Shown piece after piece: positions 16,246-24,856 of a stretch of 64,000 nt of DNA. Source of the stretch: Defluviicoccus sp. (GTDB taxonomy: Bacteria > Pseudomonadota > Alphaproteobacteria > MPNO01); the NCBI GenBank assembly GCA_028820505.1, contig JAPPIT010000007.1, positions 1 to 64,000 on the forward strand, written 5' to 3'. The position numbers were made by a program, and so were the translations under genes. The notes beneath the pieces are model-generated. The model ran no database searches. It was given only the letters and a program-made list of their open reading frames with translations, and was not told where the DNA came from. The stretch's first letter is position 1, and each line of letters starts with the position of its first letter.

Positions 16246-17271
16246 CTATTGCGTCCTGACGGCGGCCCAGCGGATGAATGCCTCGCTGTTCTGCAGGGAG
16301 GCGTCGCGGCGGATGCAGGAGCCGACGAGGAACTCGCCGATCTCGTGCCGCAGCCTGGTGGCGTAGGAGACGATGGCGCCGATGTTGATGTCGTCGGCCA
16401 TGCGGTAGAGCGCGCCGCAGAGCGCGATCAGCGTGCTCGCGTTGTCCGGCACCGGCGCGTTCTCGGGATCGTCGATCACCGCGCGGGGGTGCGGCAGCTC
16501 GCGCCATACCTTGAGGAAGGCGGAGAACTCGACCGCGGCGGCCTCGCCCACGGTGCCGCGGAACAGCGCGCGCTCGATCGCGGGGTCGAGGGCGGCGCGG
16601 CGGTTGACGATGTTGGAGACGAACTCCCAGCTGCGCGGCGAGGCGAACGCCTTCTCCGATGAGCGCGGATCGAAATCGTGCAGCAGGTCGGGGCGCATCT
16701 GGATGAAGAACAGCACCTCGGGCGCGATCCCGGCGCCGGCCGCCCAGGCGCACCAGTCTTCCCGATCGACGCGGATCTCGAGATGGACGAAGCGGTTGGC
16801 GAGCGCGGTCGGCATGCGGTGCACGATGGCGCCGTCCTGCTCGCGGTTTGAGCAGGCGATGATGGAGGCGCCGTCCGGGAGCGCGTGCTCGCCGAGCTTC
16901 CGTTCGAGGCAGAGCTGGTAGAGCGAGGCCTGGACCATGGGGACGCAGGAGGCGAGCTCCTCGAGGTTGAGCAGGAACAGGCGCTCATCGTCGGTCGCAG
17001 GCAGGAAGACCGGCGGCGCCCAGCGGGTTCGGCCGTCCGCGTCGCGCCAGGGGATGCCGCGCAAATCGACGGGATCGAGCAGCATCGCGCGGATATCGAC
17101 ATAGATGCGGTTCAGCGCGGCGGCGACCTGGCTGGCGATCTGGCTCTTGGCCGAGCCTGGGGGACCCCACACGATACAGGGCTGGCGGGCTTCGACGAGG
17201 AGCGCGAGCGTGTCGAAGAGCTCGGAGGGCTTCAGCGTATAGTCGGCGGCGATCGCGACGGGATCGGTCAT
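16246..17271 (-). CDS. MoxR-type AAA+ ATPase
   Basis: This 341-residue protein has a Walker A at WGPPGSAKSQ near residue 36 and a variant Walker B at FLLNLEELA. The sensor-1-like IIACSNREQDG, an arginine-finger-like TALANRF and a helical lid follow. MoxR ATPases work with VWA proteins as chaperones that insert cofactors or remodel complexes. The downstream DUF3150-like and VWA genes complete the usual trio. GGAG lies 8 nt before the ATG. The absence of a canonical hhhhDE in Walker B is notable. Confidence 0.85.
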   Translation of the reverse strand: MTDPVAIAADYTLKPSELFDTLALLVEARQPCIVWGPPGSAKSQIASQVAAALNRIYVDIRAMLLDPVDLRGIPWRDADGRTRWAPPVFLPATDDERLFLLNLEELASCVPMVQASLYQLCLERKLGEHALPDGASIIACSNREQDGAIVHRMPTALANRFVHLEIRVDREDWCAWAAGAGIAPEVLFFIQMRPDLLHDFDPRSSEKAFASPRSWEFVSNIVNRRAALDPAIERALFRGTVGEAAAVEFSAFLKVWRELPHPRAVIDDPENAPVPDNASTLIALCGALYRMADDINIGAIVSYATRLRHEIGEFLVGSCIRRDASLQNSEAFIRWAAVRTQ

Positions 17272-17430
17272 CGGCGTGCTCCGGAAGGGGAAGACCGGGG
17301 GAGCGGGCCGGGAACGGGAAGGCTCCGTCCGCCCCGGACTGCATCCGGACTCTGACGCCCGTCCTCCTGCCGTCGCTCCGGAGCGGACGGCGAGGGATGG
17401 CGGGCGGGCGCTGCGGGACCTGCCCGGTCT

Positions 17431-18138
17431 TCAGCCGGCGTCGGTCTCGTATGCCTTGGCCATGGGCGTGGCGCCGATCCGCCGCGCGACGGTTTTCCAG
17501 AGCGGGCCGTGCCCCGCCTCCGGACCGGCGAGGGCGTGGGCGATCTCGTGCAGCACGGTGTCGCGGATGCTCTCGTCGGAATCCTCCAGGGCGTGGTGGC
17601 GGGCGATGCGGATAAGGCGATCGCGGAACTGGCAGTCGCCGAGGCGCCGCCGGGATTCGACGAAGGCGAGGGTCCAGTCCTCAAGCCCGTGGCTGTCCAT
17701 GCACTCTCGGGCCATTGCCGCGACGGTGCGCAGGCGGTCCGCGCCGGCCGCGCGATCGGCGGCATGGATCGGCGCGAGCATCGGGTAGGGGACGTTCCAG
17801 AGCGCCTCGCCGCAGCGCACCTGGGCGCGTTTCGGGTTCAGTTTGACGATTTCGCCGTGTATTGGCATGCCGGCGTTCTCGAAGGCGACGCGGTCGCCGA
17901 GCCGCCAGTCTGCCCGCGCCTCGTCGCGCGGCGTGAGCAATACGCGGCGGCGCGTGCCTCCGGTGGCTGTCAGCCTGGCCTCCGGGATCTTCCAGACGCG
18001 TTCCTCGGCGTCGATAACCCGTGCGAAGCGGCGCCGGCTCTGGCGTTCCAGGAGATGGCCGTGCAGGGTCAGCTGGCGGTGGACGAAACATACGGCGTCG
18101 CCGATGAGGAGTGTGCGTTCGGGGGCGGTGTCGGGCAT
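17431..18138 (-). CDS. SprT-like zinc metalloprotease
   Basis: The protein is 235 residues long. The C-terminal SprT-like domain has the zinc site VLHEIAHALAG, with a later His in GHGPLWKTVARRIG. The N-terminal half (residues 1-110) is beta-rich (GDRVAFENAGMPIHGEIVKL), like a small nucleic-acid-binding or KOW-type fold. SprT/Spartan proteases cut DNA-protein crosslinks. A similar role for this element protein is inferred. The zinc ribbon of some family members is not evident. Confidence 0.85.
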   Translation of the reverse strand: MPDTAPERTLLIGDAVCFVHRQLTLHGHLLERQSRRRFARVIDAEERVWKIPEARLTATGGTRRRVLLTPRDEARADWRLGDRVAFENAGMPIHGEIVKLNPKRAQVRCGEALWNVPYPMLAPIHAADRAAGADRLRTVAAMARECMDSHGLEDWTLAFVESRRRLGDCQFRDRLIRIARHHALEDSDESIRDTVLHEIAHALAGPEAGHGPLWKTVARRIGATPMAKAYETDAG

Positions 18139-18173
18139 TGGGGGGAATCGTCCAGACAGGTAGAGCGGAAACC

Positions 18174-18395
18174 TCAGGAGGCGTCGCGCACGGTCAGGCG
18201 GTCATGCACGGATTCGCCGGCGACCGCGCGCAGGGCGAATAGCAGGCAGGCCCGGATGTCTTCGGTTTCGAGCTCCGGATAGACCGCGATCACGGTTTCG
18301 GCCGTGTCGCGCGCGGCCAGCATGGCGAGCATGTGTTCGACGGCTATGCGCATGTCGCGGACGATCGGTTTGCCGCCGAAGATGTCGGGGCGCAC
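18174..18395 (-). CDS. DUF433 antitoxin-like protein with damaged N-terminus
   Basis: The DUF433 signature is clear: DIFGGKPIVRDMRIAVEHML and YPELETEDIRACLLFALR. Family members usually begin about 10 residues earlier with an AELLDRIT-type string. That string is present in frame up to 18428 (TSAELLDRIT), but no ATG/GTG/TTG precedes it. An ATG exists at 18442 in the adjacent frame, so a 1-nt indel probably removed the proper start. GTG at 18395 is the only usable start. The usual DUF5615 PIN-like toxin partner is absent. Confidence 0.6.
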   Translation of the reverse strand: MRPDIFGGKPIVRDMRIAVEHMLAMLAARDTAETVIAVYPELETEDIRACLLFALRAVAGESVHDRLTVRDAS

Positions 18396-18516
18396 GGTGA
18401 TGCGATCGAGCAGTTCGGCACTTGTCTTGGTGCGATTCGCATGTTGGCGTTGTCGAGGAAGATTGAATCGAACGGGACGGGAAGCGCAAGGCTTGCGCGC
18501 CGGAGGGGGATCGGGG

Positions 18517-21402
18517 TCACAGAGCCCGTCCGGGAGCCCCGGAGCGTCGGGCTGTGTCGTGCCCGATCGAACGGGTATAGCCGCAGCGGGGATAGTTCGA
18601 ACAGCCGAGGAACTCGCCCGAGCGTCCGGTCTTGGTGTGGAGCCAGCCGTCGCATTGCGGGCAGGCGGCGAGCTCGATGCCGCAGTCCCGGCATTCGAAA
18701 CCATGTTGCTGGCGGACCGGGAGGCCGGTTCCGCAGGCGGGACAGGCGGGCTGGCTGTGCTTGCATAGCGGGTAGTTCGAGCAGCCGTAGAAGGTTTCGC
18801 CGGTGCGGGGATGCTCGCGCTGCCGAAGCCGGCCGCCGGTGCACGCCGGGCATGGAGTCTCCGGCGCCGGACGGCGGCCGAAGAGAGCGATGTCGTATCC
18901 GCCATGCAGCAGCTCGGTGGCGAAGCTCGACGGGGGTCCTTCGCCCGCGATCAGGAAGACGTGGCGGCGGGCCCGGGTGAGCGCGACGTAGAGCAGCCGC
19001 CGCTCTTCGGCGTTGGGGTGGGTCTCGCGCCTGGAGAGCACCAGATCGAGCAGGGGATCGTCGGAAATGCCGGTGGGGAAGGCGAATTTGCCGCCGTTGA
19101 GTCCGAGGACGATCACGTAGTCGGCTTCGAGCCCCTTGGAGGCATGGATGGTGCGGAAGGAGAGCGACAGGCCGCGCCAGGCGTGGCTGAGCGGTCGGAG
19201 ATCGGGCTTGAGTCTGTTGTAACGGCCCAGAATCAGCACATCGGGTTTTCCCTCGAGGCGTTCGGCGTCTCGGGCGGCAAGGTTGAGCGCTTCGTGGAGC
19301 AGGGGCATGCCCGGGCGGGCTGCGAGGCCGACATGGATGCAGGGTCCGGCGGCGCGCCTGGGAGATCGCACCGTCTTGGGGATCTGGGCGGGGTTGCGCA
19401 GTACGAACCGCGTGGCGGCCTCGGCGAGCCGGTCGGGGCAGCGGAAGGTGGTTTCGAGGCGGAGCTGCGCGGCCTCCCCGAAATGCTCCTCGAAATCGCG
19501 CATGATCGAGATGTCGGAACCCGCGAATCGCGAAATCGCCTGCCAGTCGTCGCCGACCGCGAAGAGGCGGTTGCCGGGCGACTGGTCGACGAGCGCCTTG
19601 AGGAGCCGTGCCCGGGCGGGCGAGATGTCCTGAAACTCGTCGATGAGCAGATAGGTCCACTGACTGCGGTAGCGCCCTTCCTCGACCAGCCTGGCGGCGC
19701 GGTGAATCATGTCGTTGAAGTCGATCAGCCCGCGCTCGTGCAGGATGCGGCGGTAGGCTTCGGCGATCGGCCGAAAGACCGCGAGGAAGGCCTGGCCCCG
19801 TTCGCGGCCCCGCGTGGCGGCGATGCGCGCGGCGAGCTGGTCGTATGAGAGCCCGGCGCCGTTGAAGTGGTGCAGGAAGGTCGCGGCGAGCCGGATGAAG
19901 GGATCGATCCGGCCCTGCTCTTCCAGCGCGGCGAAGACCTTTTCGGTCGGGATCGGCGCCTGCGCGATGCCGCGCTTCGCGAGTTCGTTGGAAAGAACGC
20001 GCGACAGGATGCCGTTGGCGCGCTGGTGGCTGAAGGTCTCGATCAGGTCGGTGCCGTGTTTCTTGTGGAGCGCGAGCTTCCAGGCGCGCTGGCGGAGATA
20101 GGCGTCGCCGTCGAGATAGGGCGGCGGGCGCCCGTGCGCGTCGAGCCCGAAATGCTCGATATAGACGCCCGCTTCGGGGAGACGGAAATCCGGCCGGTAC
20201 TGGCGCCGTTCGGCGGTTGCCGTGTCGTGCTCGTAATGCGCCTCGTATTCGTAAGCGACGCCGTTGAGGTAGAGGAAGTTGGCGATCTCGCATTCGCCGA
20301 AGCTCTTCACCTTCTCGCCCTTGAGCGAGCGCAGGTCGAACTGGCGGATGTAGTCGTAATACTCCCCGAGATTGGCAAACTCGTGTTCGCCGCGGTCCGG
20401 CTCGAAGCGGTTCTGGAGCCAGCTCATCAGGGCGGTCGCGTGCGCCGGGTCGGCAATCAGCTCGGCGACGATCTCCTTGAGCAGGGCCATCAGCCGGGGC
20501 GGATCGTCGGCGGTGTGGGAGAGCGAGGGGGCGCGGCCGTCGACGTCGCGGAGGATCGAGAGCCCGAGCGCGTGGAAGGTCTTGACGGCGAGCCCCTCGG
20601 GCGCGGTCGCGCCGAACCGGCTCGCGATGCGGTCCTCCATCTCGCCCCTTGCATCGCGGGCGAAGGCAAGAAGGAGGATCTCCGAGGGCTGGCGGAGCCC
20701 CTTGCGGATCAGCCACGCCGCCTTGGCGACGATCACGGAGGTCTTGCCGCTGCCGGCGGACGCGATGACGAGGTTGCGTCTGCTGTCGACGACGACGGCG
20801 CGGCGCTGCTCGTCGGTGAGGGGTCGGCTCTCGATGCGGTCGAAAAGATCGCGCGCTTCACCGAGCTCGCGGGCGATGAAGCGCATGTTGGCGGCATCGA
20901 GCGCGTCCTCGGGGTTGGCCGCGAATTCGCGGACGGCCTCCAGGGAGGCGAACTCGGGCGTGTCGCGAAGTGTCTTCGGCCAGTGGCCGGAGAGGGCCTC
21001 GACGGTTGCCCTCGCGGTCGCGGCGAGCCGCGCGCCGGCGGCATCGCCGATATGCTCCGGCGGATCGTCGAGCCAGTCGAGCGAGCGGCGGAGAGTGTCG
21101 AGTGTCGGAGCCTCGGCGCCGATCGCCGCGCGCCACCAGTCCTCGCGTGCTGTTTCGATCGCCAGGGCGAGGGCGGCGGCGCGGCTTCGGGAGAGGCCGG
21201 GAAGGGTATGTGTGCTCCCGCCGGTGTGCAGTACGAGGTTGACGAAACCGGGACGTCGGCGGATTTGGACGGCTGCAATGCGGTGGTGTGGAAGGCGAAG
21301 GAGGCGGCCGCGGTAGCGGAGATGGACCGATGCCGGGGCAATGTCGAGGGACCGGGCATCGCCGGGGCGGAAGAGGCGGAAGAGGAGCGCGGGGATGGTC
21401 AC
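18517..21402 (-). CDS. helD: HelD-type UvrD/Rep helicase with embedded nuclease and zinc ribbons
   Basis: This 961-residue protein follows E. coli helicase IV in order: an N-terminal beta domain, Walker A ASAGSGKTS at about 214-222, ILLLAFARDARGEM, KTFHALG, then Walker B LLIDEFQDISPARARLL, GDDWQAISRFAGS, FRTIHASKGLEADYVIVLGL and VALTRARR. Inserted at about 366-425 is a likely PD-(D/E)XK nuclease (SFGECEIANFLYLNG, YRPDF, YIEHFG). The C-terminus has three topoisomerase-I-type C4 zinc ribbons (CSNYPLC, CSNYPRC). GTG overlaps the MpaB-like stop by 4 bp. The role is 3'-5' DNA unwinding with likely cleavage. A repair or defence role is inference. Confidence 0.9.
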   Translation of the reverse strand: MTIPALLFRLFRPGDARSLDIAPASVHLRYRGRLLRLPHHRIAAVQIRRRPGFVNLVLHTGGSTHTLPGLSRSRAAALALAIETAREDWWRAAIGAEAPTLDTLRRSLDWLDDPPEHIGDAAGARLAATARATVEALSGHWPKTLRDTPEFASLEAVREFAANPEDALDAANMRFIARELGEARDLFDRIESRPLTDEQRRAVVVDSRRNLVIASAGSGKTSVIVAKAAWLIRKGLRQPSEILLLAFARDARGEMEDRIASRFGATAPEGLAVKTFHALGLSILRDVDGRAPSLSHTADDPPRLMALLKEIVAELIADPAHATALMSWLQNRFEPDRGEHEFANLGEYYDYIRQFDLRSLKGEKVKSFGECEIANFLYLNGVAYEYEAHYEHDTATAERRQYRPDFRLPEAGVYIEHFGLDAHGRPPPYLDGDAYLRQRAWKLALHKKHGTDLIETFSHQRANGILSRVLSNELAKRGIAQAPIPTEKVFAALEEQGRIDPFIRLAATFLHHFNGAGLSYDQLAARIAATRGRERGQAFLAVFRPIAEAYRRILHERGLIDFNDMIHRAARLVEEGRYRSQWTYLLIDEFQDISPARARLLKALVDQSPGNRLFAVGDDWQAISRFAGSDISIMRDFEEHFGEAAQLRLETTFRCPDRLAEAATRFVLRNPAQIPKTVRSPRRAAGPCIHVGLAARPGMPLLHEALNLAARDAERLEGKPDVLILGRYNRLKPDLRPLSHAWRGLSLSFRTIHASKGLEADYVIVLGLNGGKFAFPTGISDDPLLDLVLSRRETHPNAEERRLLYVALTRARRHVFLIAGEGPPSSFATELLHGGYDIALFGRRPAPETPCPACTGGRLRQREHPRTGETFYGCSNYPLCKHSQPACPACGTGLPVRQQHGFECRDCGIELAACPQCDGWLHTKTGRSGEFLGCSNYPRCGYTRSIGHDTARRSGAPGRAL

Positions 21403-22637
21403 CGGGGCGGGACCGGACGGGCGAAGGGGTCGCGGTCCGCAGGGGCCGCGGCCGGCGCGATCGGTGGCAGGCGATAGGAGAGGCTCGGGAGGACGGCGTA
21501 TTCGAGCAGGAGCGCGAGGTTGCGCGATCGCACGGCCTCGCGGGAAGGCGGGTGGAGCCGGTGGACGAGGGCGCGGAGGCGCTGACGCGCGCGCCTGAGG
21601 GAAAGCGAACACGGTATCCGGTGTTGCGGAAAATCGAGAACATCCGCCGTCGTCTCGCCGAGAAGCGCGCGCATGAGGCGGTAGGTTCTCCGCACGGTAG
21701 CCGCGCGGATGCGCGGATCGGTCTGCCCGAGCAGGTCGGGGAGTATCCGGACGACCGAGTTGGCGACGGCGATGGCCTCGGCGCCGGGGCGGGGCTCGCA
21801 ATGTTCGGCGATGCGGCGGTAGAGGCGTATGCGGGCTTCGTCCCCGTCGAAGAGGAGCTCTTCGGGTACGCCGAGAAGGATGGAGACGTAGCGCCAGATC
21901 TGGATGAAGCCCTGGCGTGAGGCCGCGTCGACGGGAACGCCAAGGAGGGCGACGTAGTCGAGCAGGCCGGCGGAATAGTTGGCCGAAGCGAGCGCCAGAT
22001 GAGCGGCGCAGATCGGCGCGCCGTGCTCGTCGGGGTCCCAGCCGGACCGCGCCAGCAGGAGGCGGCGGGTGGCGGCGTGGACCAGCCGGACGTGCACGCA
22101 GATCTTCCAGCCGTCGCGGTGGGCGGCGAGCGAGCCCGGCAGCATGGTTTCGACGAGATGGTGGCTCGAATGGCGGATGCGGTCCACGCCATGGCTCGAC
22201 GGAACGGCGCCGGTGGACGCGACGGATTTGCTGACGCGGGTCGCGGCGATCCGGAGGGTCGCGGCGAAGAAGGCCTCCATGAAGACCTCGGCGTCGCCGT
22301 GAAAGGACGCCCGCGCAGCGCGGACGAGATCGGGATCCCACCAGGGCGGGGATGTTGTGGGGACGGCGGCGAAATAATCGCGCAGCGGCTCAGGCGCGGC
22401 GCGGAGTCGGGCATCGTCGCCGGAGAGGCCGGCATCGACGAGGGGGACGATCTCCGCTTCGGACAAGTGCGAGATCGCCCCGACTGCGCGGTCGGCGGCG
22501 GGATCCGCGGTCGATAGATGGCGGATGTAGAGGTCGGTCATGGCCGGGTCGATTCGCGCGGCGATCCGCCTGCCGTTCGCGTAGGCCGACGGAACGCCGG
22601 GAGGACGATCGGATCGAGAGCACGCGCGTTCGGTCAT
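21399..22637 (-). CDS. MpaB/Lcp-type (DUF2236) oxygenase-like protein
   Basis: This 412-residue protein resembles the ER-bound oxygenase MpaB / latex-clearing protein (Lcp) family: VRLVHAATRRLLLARSGWDP with a probable heme-ligand His, GAPICAAHLALASANYSAGL, and IWRYVSILLGVPEELLF. An upstream Arg-rich helix (RIRHSSHHLVETML) fits the catalytic Arg/Thr region. The family oxidises lipids or rubber using heme b. GGAG lies 8 nt before the ATG. It overlaps both neighbours by 4 bp, the helicase after it and a Cys-rich mini-protein before it. Linkage to a helicase is unusual, and the substrate is unknown. Confidence 0.7.
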   Translation of the reverse strand: MTERACSRSDRPPGVPSAYANGRRIAARIDPAMTDLYIRHLSTADPAADRAVGAISHLSEAEIVPLVDAGLSGDDARLRAAPEPLRDYFAAVPTTSPPWWDPDLVRAARASFHGDAEVFMEAFFAATLRIAATRVSKSVASTGAVPSSHGVDRIRHSSHHLVETMLPGSLAAHRDGWKICVHVRLVHAATRRLLLARSGWDPDEHGAPICAAHLALASANYSAGLLDYVALLGVPVDAASRQGFIQIWRYVSILLGVPEELLFDGDEARIRLYRRIAEHCEPRPGAEAIAVANSVVRILPDLLGQTDPRIRAATVRRTYRLMRALLGETTADVLDFPQHRIPCSLSLRRARQRLRALVHRLHPPSREAVRSRNLALLLEYAVLPSLSYRLPPIAPAAAPADRDPFARPVPPR

Positions 22638-22855
22638 GGCGGATCTCCCACGGCGGGGCGGTTCGGGCCGCGGAGAGGGCCTGGGCAGCCGGCGGGACGC
22701 GGGCAGTTGCCCGGCGCGCATCGCCGGCAGCCGGTGAGGCCGCCGGCGCATGGGCGACGCTCGGCGCGGCCGGAATAGCCGCAGCATGGGCAGTGTCCGG
22801 GCTGGAGCGGCGGGACGCGGGTTTCCGGGAGGGCGCGGCTCATCGGAGCGCTCAT
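22634..22855 (-). CDS. Cys-rich mini-protein upstream of the MpaB-like gene
   Basis: This 73-residue protein is rich in Cys, Pro and Arg, with CPCCGYSG, GCRRCAPG and CPRPAGC. It is probably a zinc knuckle. The coding call rests on 4-bp ATGA overlaps at both ends, with the preceding tail frame and with the MpaB-like ATG. It has no recognisable family. It could bind metal, heme or nucleic acid. It is too short for a catalytic role. Confidence 0.5.
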   Translation of the reverse strand: MSAPMSRALPETRVPPLQPGHCPCCGYSGRAERRPCAGGLTGCRRCAPGNCPRPAGCPGPLRGPNRPAVGDPP

Positions 22856-23013
22856 GGCCCCGACACGTCCGGGATCGGGAGAACCTGTGGAGGACAGATC
22901 TGCGCTGGAGAAAGTGGCGGGAGGTTGAGTTTCTTGCGAGTGTCGTTCAGGCGGATTTCTACATGCAGGCACTCGTCGAGACGTCGGTGATAGTCGGCAA
23001 GGTCGCGCCAGTG
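22852..23013 (-). pseudogene. C-terminal tail frame without a start codon
   Basis: This open frame encodes DYHRRLDECLHVEIRLNDTR, then KKLNLPPLSPAQICPP, closely matching the tail of the membrane protein at 8512-9027. Its stop overlaps the next ATG by 4 bp. No ATG, GTG or TTG exists in frame between 23126 and this segment. It lies in the +1 frame relative to the 83-residue coiled-coil gene just upstream. Either the two were once one gene and a frameshift split them, or a programmed shift joins them. Confidence 0.45.
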
Positions 23014-23125
23014 CTGGATTGGCGCGGCCGGGCGGTGCCGGGTGGCGTGCGAGCGCTCCGTTTTAACGGGCGCAGGGCTTATGTGCGGGGTACGTGCGGG
23101 GCCCGAAGGCGGGGAAGCCGGCTTC

Positions 23126-23377
23126 TCAGGCGGCGTCCCGGCGTCCGGTGATCGCTTCGCGGAGGCCTTCGAGGAGACCTTCGAGCTTCGCCATGCGTTC
23201 GCGGAGGCTGGCGATCTGGTCGCGCAGCTCGGAGATTTGGTCCCGGAGCTCGGAGATCTCCTTGCGCAGCTCGGCGCGGAGGGCGTTGATATCGGCGCGG
23301 GCGCTGCGCTGACCGTTGAGGGAGATGCCGGCGAGGGCGGCGCCGACGGCGAGGATGGCGATGACTTCGGGCGACAT
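23126..23377 (-). CDS. Small membrane-anchored coiled-coil protein
   Basis: This 83-residue protein has an N-terminal membrane helix (MSPEVIAILAVGAALAGISL), then strict heptads (EISELRDQISELRDQIASLR), and ends GLREAITGRRDAA. Such mini-proteins are widespread and uncharacterised. It is first in the overlapping set that leads to the MpaB-like and helicase genes. The frame just after its stop holds a conserved tail in another phase. Confidence 0.75.
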   Translation of the reverse strand: MSPEVIAILAVGAALAGISLNGQRSARADINALRAELRKEISELRDQISELRDQIASLRERMAKLEGLLEGLREAITGRRDAA

Positions 23378-23540
23378 GGCGGGTTTCCCTGTTGGAAGAC
23401 GGTTGGAAGTCTCCCGAACTTCGCGATGGTAGTTCGGGGCGGATCGAATTGTCCAGCGCGGAACCGCGAGGGATGCGGGTCGGGACGCCGCAACGACCCG
23501 GACTTCGGGAAGTCGGTACGGCGGAGTGTCGTCATTCCGT

Positions 23541-24068
23541 TCACCGCCGCAGGCAGGCGATGAAGGCGTCGCGCACCTGCCGGTTCCTGGCGTCGCTTGC
23601 GCGGTTGAAGAACGACCGGTAGCCGTTCGAGATCAGCGCGTCGGGCGTGAGCGCCGCCCTGGCGAAGGCCTCGGCGCTCCGGGGGTCCCGGATAAGCGGG
23701 CTGTGAAAACCCGACTCGGATCCGCCCCTGAGGACCGGACCGTACGCCTTCCCGCTGCCGTCCGGCAGGCGGACGGCGAGCTGGACCGGACGGCGGTCGG
23801 CGGGGAAGCCGCCGAACAGCACAGTGACCTCGGCCTTGCGGGGCCCGGTCGTGGTGCAGGAGAACGCCATGCCGAGATAGAAACCGGTGTTCCCGAGCTC
23901 GCCGCGCATGACGTAGGCGACGGTGCCGCCCCGCTTGAATTCCCGGATGACGGAAATCTCCGGCGTGGGCCAGGTCCGCTCGCGCTGGGCGAAAGCGTCC
24001 GGGATGGGGGCGATCGCGAGAAGGCCGGCGAGGGTCACGATCTGCCGGAAAGAGATGGGGACGGGCAT
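23541..24068 (-). CDS. Secreted protein of unknown function
   Basis: This 175-residue protein has a signal peptide (MPVPISFRQIVTLAGLLAIA, then PIPDAFA) cut after AFA. The mature part has VIREFKRGGTVAYVMRGELG, a two-Cys pattern (FSCTTTGP and the C-terminal ACLRR) and a RDPRSAEAFARAALTPDAL region. No family is recognised. It lies 101 bp after the membrane-protein triplet in the same direction. It is probably periplasmic. Confidence 0.7.
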   Translation of the reverse strand: MPVPISFRQIVTLAGLLAIAPIPDAFAQRERTWPTPEISVIREFKRGGTVAYVMRGELGNTGFYLGMAFSCTTTGPRKAEVTVLFGGFPADRRPVQLAVRLPDGSGKAYGPVLRGGSESGFHSPLIRDPRSAEAFARAALTPDALISNGYRSFFNRASDARNRQVRDAFIACLRR

Positions 24069-24169
24069 TGGTGGGTTCTCCGATTGAGGGGCGGGGTGCG
24101 GATCCGGGTGGGCGCTGTCGTTCGCGGCGGACGAGAATCGGCTTTCCGGCAGGGGCGGTGCGGAAGGCG

Positions 24170-24856
24170 TCATGGCTCGTCGCTCCCGATCAGGGCCGCC
24201 CGGTAACGTCGCTGTGCCTCCCGATCCCTTTTCAAGAGTTCCAGCCAGGCCCTCCAGAAGCATGTGCGTCGTCGGGCGGCGACGAGAGCGATCCAGGCGC
24301 CGTCGGAGGCGCTGCCGAGAACGAGAGCGGAGAGGGCGATCCATCCCGCGAGTCCGTCGTGTGGGGGACCGGCGGCCGTGGATAGCCCGAGCGCGACGGC
24401 GATCAGTGCGAGCCGTCCGCCGGCGGAGATGTCGACCGGCAGGTGCGCTCTTCCCTTTCGATGCTCGTGGCGGTGCACCGAGAAGGAGAGGAGCACTCCG
24501 GCGATATAGAGTGGAACGCTGCTCAACACCTGCCATGACGTCATATGCCCGGGCCGGAACAGATCGAGGGAGAGGACAACAATGGCGGCCAGAGCGGAAA
24601 TCTTGAGAGATTGCGCGCCTTGTCCGAACTGCCACCAGAGGCTGTCGAGTATTTGGGCAGGCTCGCCGTCTTCAGGGAGCTTGTTGCCGGAGCTGCTGGC
24701 GTTGCGGCGATCGGGCACCTGATGCCGTTCTTTATCCTGGCCGGCGGGCCTTGGATGGGGTGGCGTTGGGCCTTCTACGGTGCGGTGAGCATGCTCTTCC
24801 TGGCTCAGGTTCTGGGAAATGTTGTCTGAGTTTCTGGGGACTGGGGGCCTTGTCAT
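24170..24856 (-). CDS. WWQ-family membrane protein, copy 1
   Basis: This 228-residue protein has a polar, Pro-rich N-terminus (about 65 residues), then ILDSLWWQFGQGAQSLKISA, then two hydrophobic pairs, VHRHEHRKGRAHLPVDISAG, and the tail FWRAWLELLKRDREAQRRYR. It is clearly homologous to the next two genes. The start overlaps the preceding mini-ORF by 4 bp. The predicted topology is about four membrane helices with a basic cytoplasmic tail. The name is descriptive; no known family is recognised. Confidence 0.7.
   Translation of the reverse strand: MTRPPVPRNSDNISQNLSQEEHAHRTVEGPTPPHPRPAGQDKERHQVPDRRNASSSGNKLPEDGEPAQILDSLWWQFGQGAQSLKISALAAIVVLSLDLFRPGHMTSWQVLSSVPLYIAGVLLSFSVHRHEHRKGRAHLPVDISAGGRLALIAVALGLSTAAGPPHDGLAGWIALSALVLGSASDGAWIALVAARRRTCFWRAWLELLKRDREAQRRYRAALIGSDEP

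Noticed and set aside
18517-23377. Assigning the MpaB-HelD set to a named phage-defence system
   Set aside because: No known system with this composition is recalled, and the motifs alone do not prove a defence role. It is reported only as a candidate.
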